A DNA stretch of 18,331 nucleotides, taken from assembly GCA_903928365.1 (NCBI GenBank), contig CAIYQV010000433.1, positions 1 through 18,331 of the forward strand, written 5' to 3'. Both the position numbers and the translations under genes were made by a program. A model generated the notes under the pieces. That model saw only the letters and a list, made by a program, of their open reading frames with translations, ran no database searches and was not told the origin of the DNA. Below are positions 13,912 to 18,331 of this stretch, piece by piece (the first letter of the stretch is position 1; each line of letters opens with the position of its first letter). Source of the stretch: an uncultured Flavobacteriia bacterium. GTDB taxonomy: Bacteria > Bacteroidota > Bacteroidia > Flavobacteriales_D > Crocinitomicaceae.

Positions 13912-15456
13912 ATGAAAAAGCTATTGGTATTAGGACTGTTGGGTGTGATCCTGGCTTCTTGTAGTACAAGGACCGGGCACCTTACCGGAGCATTGGGTAG
14001 ACCCATTTATACTCCGGAGATTCCTTTGGGAATGGTCTATATCCCTTCTGGTGGGTTCCAGATGGGGGAGAATGACCTGGACGTTCCTTTCTTGCATCAA
14101 ACAAGAGCGAAAACTGTTTCGGTACAGGCGTTCTATATTGATCAGACGGAAATATCCAATAATGAGTACCGCCAGTTCGTAGAGTGGGTGCGTGACTCTA
14201 TCGCTCGTGAGAAGATCTACTTCGGATTAGAAGATGATGAAGCGGCGCAGCGTTGGATTAACTATGCAGATCAGTATTTCGACGAGGGATCATTGGAATA
14301 TGTGGATTACGATCCTTCTGATCGTCAGTTGAACCGCTCATTGTTCGCGTTGAACTGGGATAGAAAGCTGGATTATTCAGATCCGGAAGTTGTTCCTGTA
14401 TTAGCTGATTTGTATTATCCGCAGCCGCAGCGTTACTACAAGCGTAGAGAACTGGACAAGCAGAAATTGATGTTCCGTTATTACTGGATCGATTACCGTG
14501 AGGCAGCTCAACGTGGTCGTATTAATATCACTCCAAATGGTTTCGATAAGGAAGGAAATAAATTGGTAGAAGAACATCGCCAATTGCAAACGCCTCCACA
14601 TCCATTTACGGAAGAGCCTCAGGGACAGGATAAAGACTTGGGATACTTCAACAAAAAAGGACAAAACAATGCGATTCGTGGACATGAAAACCGTCAGCGA
14701 TTCATTATTGATGAGATTATTAATGTTTACCCGGATACACTTTGTTGGGTGAGAGACTTTACGTACTCTTTCCATGATCCAATGACAAATATGTATTTCT
14801 GGCATCCAGCTTACGATAACTACCCTGTTGTTGGTGTGACTTGGGTTCAAGCAAAAGCTTTTGCAGTTTGGAGAACTCAGTTGTTAAATAACTGGTTGGT
14901 TGCAATGGGTGATTTATTTGTGAATGATTTCCGTTTGCCTACGGAGGCGGAATGGGAGCGTGCTTCGCGTGGTGATTTGAACTTGTCTCAATACCCTTGG
15001 GGTGGACCTTATATTCGTAACGAATCCGGATGTTTCTTGGGTAACTTTAAGCCTATGAGAGGCCGTTACTTTGAGGATGGAGGTTTTCACACGGTAAAAG
15101 TGTTCTCATACAACCCGAACGGATGGGGTCTCTATTGTATGGCTGGAAACGTTTCAGAATGGTGTGAATCAGCTTATGATGAGTCTATGTATGAGTTCTC
15201 ACATGACTTGAACACGGATTATCGTTATGATGCAATGGATTGGGACCCGCCATCCATGAAACGCAAAGTGTTAAGAGGTGGTTCTTGGAAAGATGTGGGT
15301 TATTATCTAATGAATGCTACCCGTACATTTGAGTACCAGGATACAGCTAAATCTTATATTGGTTATAGAAACGTAATGACTCACTTAGGTCGTGGTGGAA
15401 GGGATTTCACGACTGAAGGTGGTGAAGAAATTCAAAGCGATATTCAACTTCGCTAA
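13912..15456 (+). CDS. gldK: Gliding motility / T9SS ring lipoprotein GldK (PorK)
   Basis: A 514-residue lipoprotein. The lipobox LASC places the lipidated cysteine at residue 17. The rest is a formylglycine-generating-enzyme-like (SUMF1/FGE) fold: the opening MVYIPSGGFQMGENDLDVPF, the mid motif DQTEISNNEYRQF, FRLPTEAEWERASRGD, WGLYCMAGNVSEWC and VLRGGSW. No cysteine pair is visible in the C-terminal stretch where FGE has its catalytic cysteines (the ATRTFEYQDTAKSYIGYR region), so it is structural, as in the known GldK, GldJ and PorK proteins. GldK and GldN form a large periplasmic ring attached to the outer membrane in T9SS. It is called GldK rather than GldJ because gldL follows directly, 51 bp on. 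About 50 residues longer than F. johnsoniae GldK as I recall it. Confidence 0.93.
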   Translation: MKKLLVLGLLGVILASCSTRTGHLTGALGRPIYTPEIPLGMVYIPSGGFQMGENDLDVPFLHQTRAKTVSVQAFYIDQTEISNNEYRQFVEWVRDSIAREKIYFGLEDDEAAQRWINYADQYFDEGSLEYVDYDPSDRQLNRSLFALNWDRKLDYSDPEVVPVLADLYYPQPQRYYKRRELDKQKLMFRYYWIDYREAAQRGRINITPNGFDKEGNKLVEEHRQLQTPPHPFTEEPQGQDKDLGYFNKKGQNNAIRGHENRQRFIIDEIINVYPDTLCWVRDFTYSFHDPMTNMYFWHPAYDNYPVVGVTWVQAKAFAVWRTQLLNNWLVAMGDLFVNDFRLPTEAEWERASRGDLNLSQYPWGGPYIRNESGCFLGNFKPMRGRYFEDGGFHTVKVFSYNPNGWGLYCMAGNVSEWCESAYDESMYEFSHDLNTDYRYDAMDWDPPSMKRKVLRGGSWKDVGYYLMNATRTFEYQDTAKSYIGYRNVMTHLGRGGRDFTTEGGEEIQSDIQLR

Positions 15457-15507
15457 GAATAACAACAATTAGTAAATTAAATCGAAAACTAAAAAACAAG
15501 GAAAACT

Positions 15508-16308
15508 ATGAAACCAGGAAGTAAAGGATGGAAAAAGTTTATGGCGAAACTGTACGGTTTTGGTGCAGCTGTTGTAATCTTTGGTGCGATGTTTAAAATT
15601 CAGCACTGGCCAGGAGCATCTGCGATGCTTGTTGTCGGTCTTACTGTGGAAGCTATTATCTTTATATTCTCGGCATTTGAGCCGATTCATGAAGATCCGC
15701 ATTGGGAACTTGTTTATCCTGAACTAGCACTTGGACATTCTGATGATTTGGATCATGAGCATTTGCCAGAAAAGAAAAGTAAATCTGTTACTGAAGAGTT
15801 AGATAAAATGTTGGCTGAGGCGAATATTGAAAAAGAACTTTTGGAGAGATTGGGTGATGGCATGAGAACTTTAGGTGAAAATGCTTCTCAAATGAACAAA
15901 GTTGCTGGTGCAGCTGCAGCTACGGACTCGTATGTGAACAGTTTGCAATCGGCTTCTGAAAAAGTAGCTTCTCTGTCTGATGCATATGATCGCGCATCAC
16001 TTTCTATTTCCGGGTTAACTTCTGAAGCGAAAGAAGGTGAGTCCTTCGGAGAGCAAATGCAAAAAGTATCTAAAAATCTTGCTGCGCTTAATAATGTCTA
16101 TGAATTGCAATTGCAAGGTTCTTCTGCTCATTTGGAGGCTACACAGCAATTCCAGTCTCAGGTGGCTGACATGATGGCAAATCTTTCAGCTTCAGTTGAA
16201 GACACGAAGATTTACAAAGAAAACATGGCATTGTTGTCCAAGAACTTGACTGACTTGAATAATGTTTATGGTAATATGCTCAAAGCTATGACAATAACAA
16301 AAGGTTAA
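15508..16308 (+). CDS. gldL: T9SS / gliding motor inner-membrane stator GldL (PorL)
   Basis: A 266-residue inner-membrane protein that, with GldM, forms the 5:2 proton-driven rotary motor powering T9SS and gliding. Two transmembrane helices are visible (about 15-30 and 38-57) with the family signature FKIQHWPGASAML between them. Glu48 sits within TM2 (GLTVEAIIFIFSAFEP) and is the likely counterpart of the membrane glutamate essential for proton conduction; Glu58 closes the helix. The cytosolic remainder is helical and coiled-coil-like and contains two copies of the motif SKNLxxLNNVY (about 189-199 and 244-254). A GGA stretch lies just before the ATG. Spacing to gldK is 51 bp and to gldM 60 bp, so one operon is likely. 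Confidence 0.95.
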   Translation: MKPGSKGWKKFMAKLYGFGAAVVIFGAMFKIQHWPGASAMLVVGLTVEAIIFIFSAFEPIHEDPHWELVYPELALGHSDDLDHEHLPEKKSKSVTEELDKMLAEANIEKELLERLGDGMRTLGENASQMNKVAGAAAATDSYVNSLQSASEKVASLSDAYDRASLSISGLTSEAKEGESFGEQMQKVSKNLAALNNVYELQLQGSSAHLEATQQFQSQVADMMANLSASVEDTKIYKENMALLSKNLTDLNNVYGNMLKAMTITKG

Positions 16309-16368
16309 TTTGTTACTTTTTGATTATTGAACATTAATTTGATTGTAAACCAATAAAAATAATTAATC

Positions 16369-18114
16369 ATGGCAGGAGGAAAGGAAACCCCTAGACAGAA
16401 GATGGTCGGTATGATGTACTTGGTACTCACGGCTCTTCTAGCGCTTAACGTGTCGAAATCTATCTTGGATGCCTTTGTTGCAATTGAAGAGAACATTCAG
16501 GTATCTAATGAGAATGAATACACGCGAGGTGAAGAAAAGAAAAGTCAACTTGCTGAAGTAGCTCAGGACAAAACGGCAAAGGATGTTGCTGTGAAGGCTG
16601 CAAAGCTATTGAAGACAGTTGAAGAAATCGATGTAATGACGGCTAAAAGAGTTAAGTTTATCGATGATATTAAACTGGAGATTCTAGAAACGTGTGGAGA
16701 GGATATTAAGGCAGTTGGAACGAAAGAGTCTATTATTCAAAAGGCTTACGATACCAAAGATCCACTGAGACCTATACGTATGCATTTGGCTCACGTTCAA
16801 TCAATGGATAAGTATGATGAGCCTATGCACATCATCATTGGCGAGGACATTACAAAACCATCTGGTAAAGGTGTTGAGTTATGGAAATCTTATAATGATT
16901 ACCGAAAGGAATTGACTGAATTGATCGCGAGTTCTTTTCCAGTTGATGCTGGAGCAAAAAAGTTCTTTTTTAAAGCACCAGAAATCAATGATTACAAAGA
17001 CATGCTGGATTTGTCTGCTCAGGTGGATAAAGCTATCAAGTCGTCAAATGTAAACATGGATGACCAAGAGGCGATTAAGAAGATCTACATTGCACTAACA
17101 AAAAATGAGCGTCATGAAGTGCATGAGGTTAAAAATGTGCATTGGATCGGTAAAACGTTTGACCACACTCCGGTTGTAGCTGCTATAGCTTCATTGTCTG
17201 CTCTACAGAAGGAGATCTTGACAGCTCGTGCAGATGCTGTTGCGTTAATCAGAAGCCGTGTTGGTGGTGGTGAATACTCGTTCAACAAAATTATGGCTTT
17301 AGCGTATGGTCCTGAGGTGGCAAATGCCGGTGATGAACTCAATGTCGAAGTCTTGATGGCTGCATTTGACTCAGACAAACAACCAGAAGTAACATACAAC
17401 GGGGCAAAAGTTTCTGAAGTAGCAGATGGTAAAGGTTTGATCAAAACGAAAGCATCATCAGGTTCTGAAATGGTGATGAAAGGTACCATTACTATAAAAA
17501 ACAAATCTGGTATTGGTAAAACATTGCCTTGGGAGAAAAAGATTACGATCATGAAACCTCAAGGAACGGTGGCACTTCCAGATATGCGTGTATTGTATCG
17601 TGGTTATGATAATGTTGTTGAAGCAGTGGCTTCAGGTTATGACCAGACAGATGTAAGTGGAAGTGGAGTAACTTTGAAAAAATCAGGTCCAACGTGGATC
17701 GGAACACCTGGTGGTGGTAAAACGTGTAAGATCACAGTATCAGGTAAAAGCTCCATTACAAAGAAAAGTGTAAACCTTGGTACGTTTGAATTCCAGATTC
17801 AACCAATGCCAAAGGCAGAAATTTTCTGGGGTACTTATGCAGATGGAGATCAAGCCTCTTCTCGTACGGCGAAAATGTTGTATGCGAAATATGGTCCTGG
17901 TATTCCGTTGACAAAGGCGAAATTCCAAGTACAAAAATGGATTCTTTCTGTATCAGGTTCTGGTAAAACTTTCAGTGGAACTGGTAACACTTTGAGTGCT
18001 GATGCGTTAAAGATTCTAGGAGCTGCTCCGAAAGGTTCTATCGCTACTTTCTCTTGTGTCTATTCAGGTACAGGTACGGGTGGTAAACCTTCAACAGCTG
18101 CAATTAAACTGTAG
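16369..18114 (+). CDS. gldM: T9SS / gliding motor rotor protein GldM (PorM)
   Basis: A 581-residue protein, the dimeric shaft of the GldLM motor: one N-terminal transmembrane helix (about 14-31, MYLVLTALLALNVS) that threads the GldL pentamer and a long periplasmic rod of four domains that reaches the GldK-GldN ring. The conserved start MAGGKETPRQKMVGMMYLVL includes Arg9, which pairs with the GldL membrane glutamate in the published motor structures. The N-terminal half is helical (D1, about 40-320); the C-terminal half is beta-rich (GPEVANAGDELNVEVLMAAF, then Ig-like D3 and D4 domains). It is about 65 residues longer than the F. johnsoniae protein as I recall it; the extra length seems to be in the C-terminal Gly/Lys/Ser-rich part (about 470-581). 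Confidence 0.95.
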   Translation: MAGGKETPRQKMVGMMYLVLTALLALNVSKSILDAFVAIEENIQVSNENEYTRGEEKKSQLAEVAQDKTAKDVAVKAAKLLKTVEEIDVMTAKRVKFIDDIKLEILETCGEDIKAVGTKESIIQKAYDTKDPLRPIRMHLAHVQSMDKYDEPMHIIIGEDITKPSGKGVELWKSYNDYRKELTELIASSFPVDAGAKKFFFKAPEINDYKDMLDLSAQVDKAIKSSNVNMDDQEAIKKIYIALTKNERHEVHEVKNVHWIGKTFDHTPVVAAIASLSALQKEILTARADAVALIRSRVGGGEYSFNKIMALAYGPEVANAGDELNVEVLMAAFDSDKQPEVTYNGAKVSEVADGKGLIKTKASSGSEMVMKGTITIKNKSGIGKTLPWEKKITIMKPQGTVALPDMRVLYRGYDNVVEAVASGYDQTDVSGSGVTLKKSGPTWIGTPGGGKTCKITVSGKSSITKKSVNLGTFEFQIQPMPKAEIFWGTYADGDQASSRTAKMLYAKYGPGIPLTKAKFQVQKWILSVSGSGKTFSGTGNTLSADALKILGAAPKGSIATFSCVYSGTGTGGKPSTAAIKL

Positions 18115-18159
18115 AAATACTCAAATGGTTCGTGAATGAGTAATTTAAATTTTGAAAAA

Positions 18160-18331
18160 ATGAAAAACTTCTTTGTTGTTGCAATTATGGTTTCTTCGAT
18201 TGGTGTTTTGAATGCCCAGTTCGAGGAGATCAACGGTGGACCGGTAAACGTTCCTTCCGAAGGTGTAGTGGATGGAGTTTATATTCAAGAGCACATTCCG
18301 ACCAAGCGATTGATTCCTTATGAGTACGTTC
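18160..18331 (+). CDS. gldN: T9SS ring protein GldN (PorN), 5' part only
   Basis: The window ends inside this gene, and 57 complete codons are visible. The signal peptide MKNFFVVAIMVSSIGVLNA is followed by Gln20 and then by the GldN/PorN hallmark DGVYIQEHIPTKRLIPYEYV. GldN is a periplasmic protein that forms the ring with GldK and receives GldM. It begins 45 bp after the gldM stop in the same direction, as expected for the gldKLMN operon, and is too short for the automated ORF size seen elsewhere only because of the window edge. Confidence 0.88.
   Translation, partial: MKNFFVVAIMVSSIGVLNAQFEEINGGPVNVPSEGVVDGVYIQEHIPTKRLIPYEYV

Overview
The window looks like chromosome from a Bacteroidota bacterium of the order Flavobacteriales, perhaps Crocinitomicaceae/Fluviicola-like; the family-level placement is inference. 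Evidence: a gldK-gldL-gldM-gldN gliding/type IX secretion (T9SS) operon, a secreted protein with a type A T9SS C-terminal sorting domain, Bacteroidota-type promoters (TTG, about 19-21 bp, then TAnnTTTG), and start codons with A-rich upstream regions rather than strong Shine-Dalgarno sequences.

Left half (1-8917), all on the minus strand. Read in transcription order from 8917 downwards: miaB (tRNA methylthiotransferase), a sigma-54 activator with no sensor domain, an LptE-like lipoprotein, an acidic TPR-like protein with a Ser-Glu repeat, and secG. These five genes abut or overlap (ATGA, TAATG, TAATG, 2 bp) and end at a strong terminator at 4204-4240. groES-groEL follow as a separate unit whose leader carries an inverted repeat. 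After groEL comes a 570-bp non-coding stretch (1598-2170) full of repeats and hairpins, then a LamG-domain protein exported by T9SS, closed by a terminator at the left edge.

Centre (8918-9168). A divergent regulatory region holds one good Bacteroidota promoter facing each way, for miaB and topA, with nested perfect dyads between them.

Right half (9169-18331), all on the plus strand: topA; an arginase/formimidoylglutamase-fold protein in which several canonical metal ligands are replaced; a PorP/SprF-type outer-membrane protein; then gldK, gldL, gldM and the first 57 codons of gldN, cut by the window edge. The order porP-K-L-M-N is that of the classic T9SS core operon: GldL and GldM form the inner-membrane proton-driven motor, and GldK and GldN form the periplasmic ring under the outer membrane. 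The LamG protein at the left end is the kind of cargo this machine exports.

Most of the window is conserved housekeeping and T9SS sequence. The least explained items are the degenerate ureohydrolase beside the T9SS operon, the structured inverted repeat and repeat island around 1664-2164, the dyad in the groES leader, the dyads between miaB and topA, and the in-frame Ser-Glu microsatellite.
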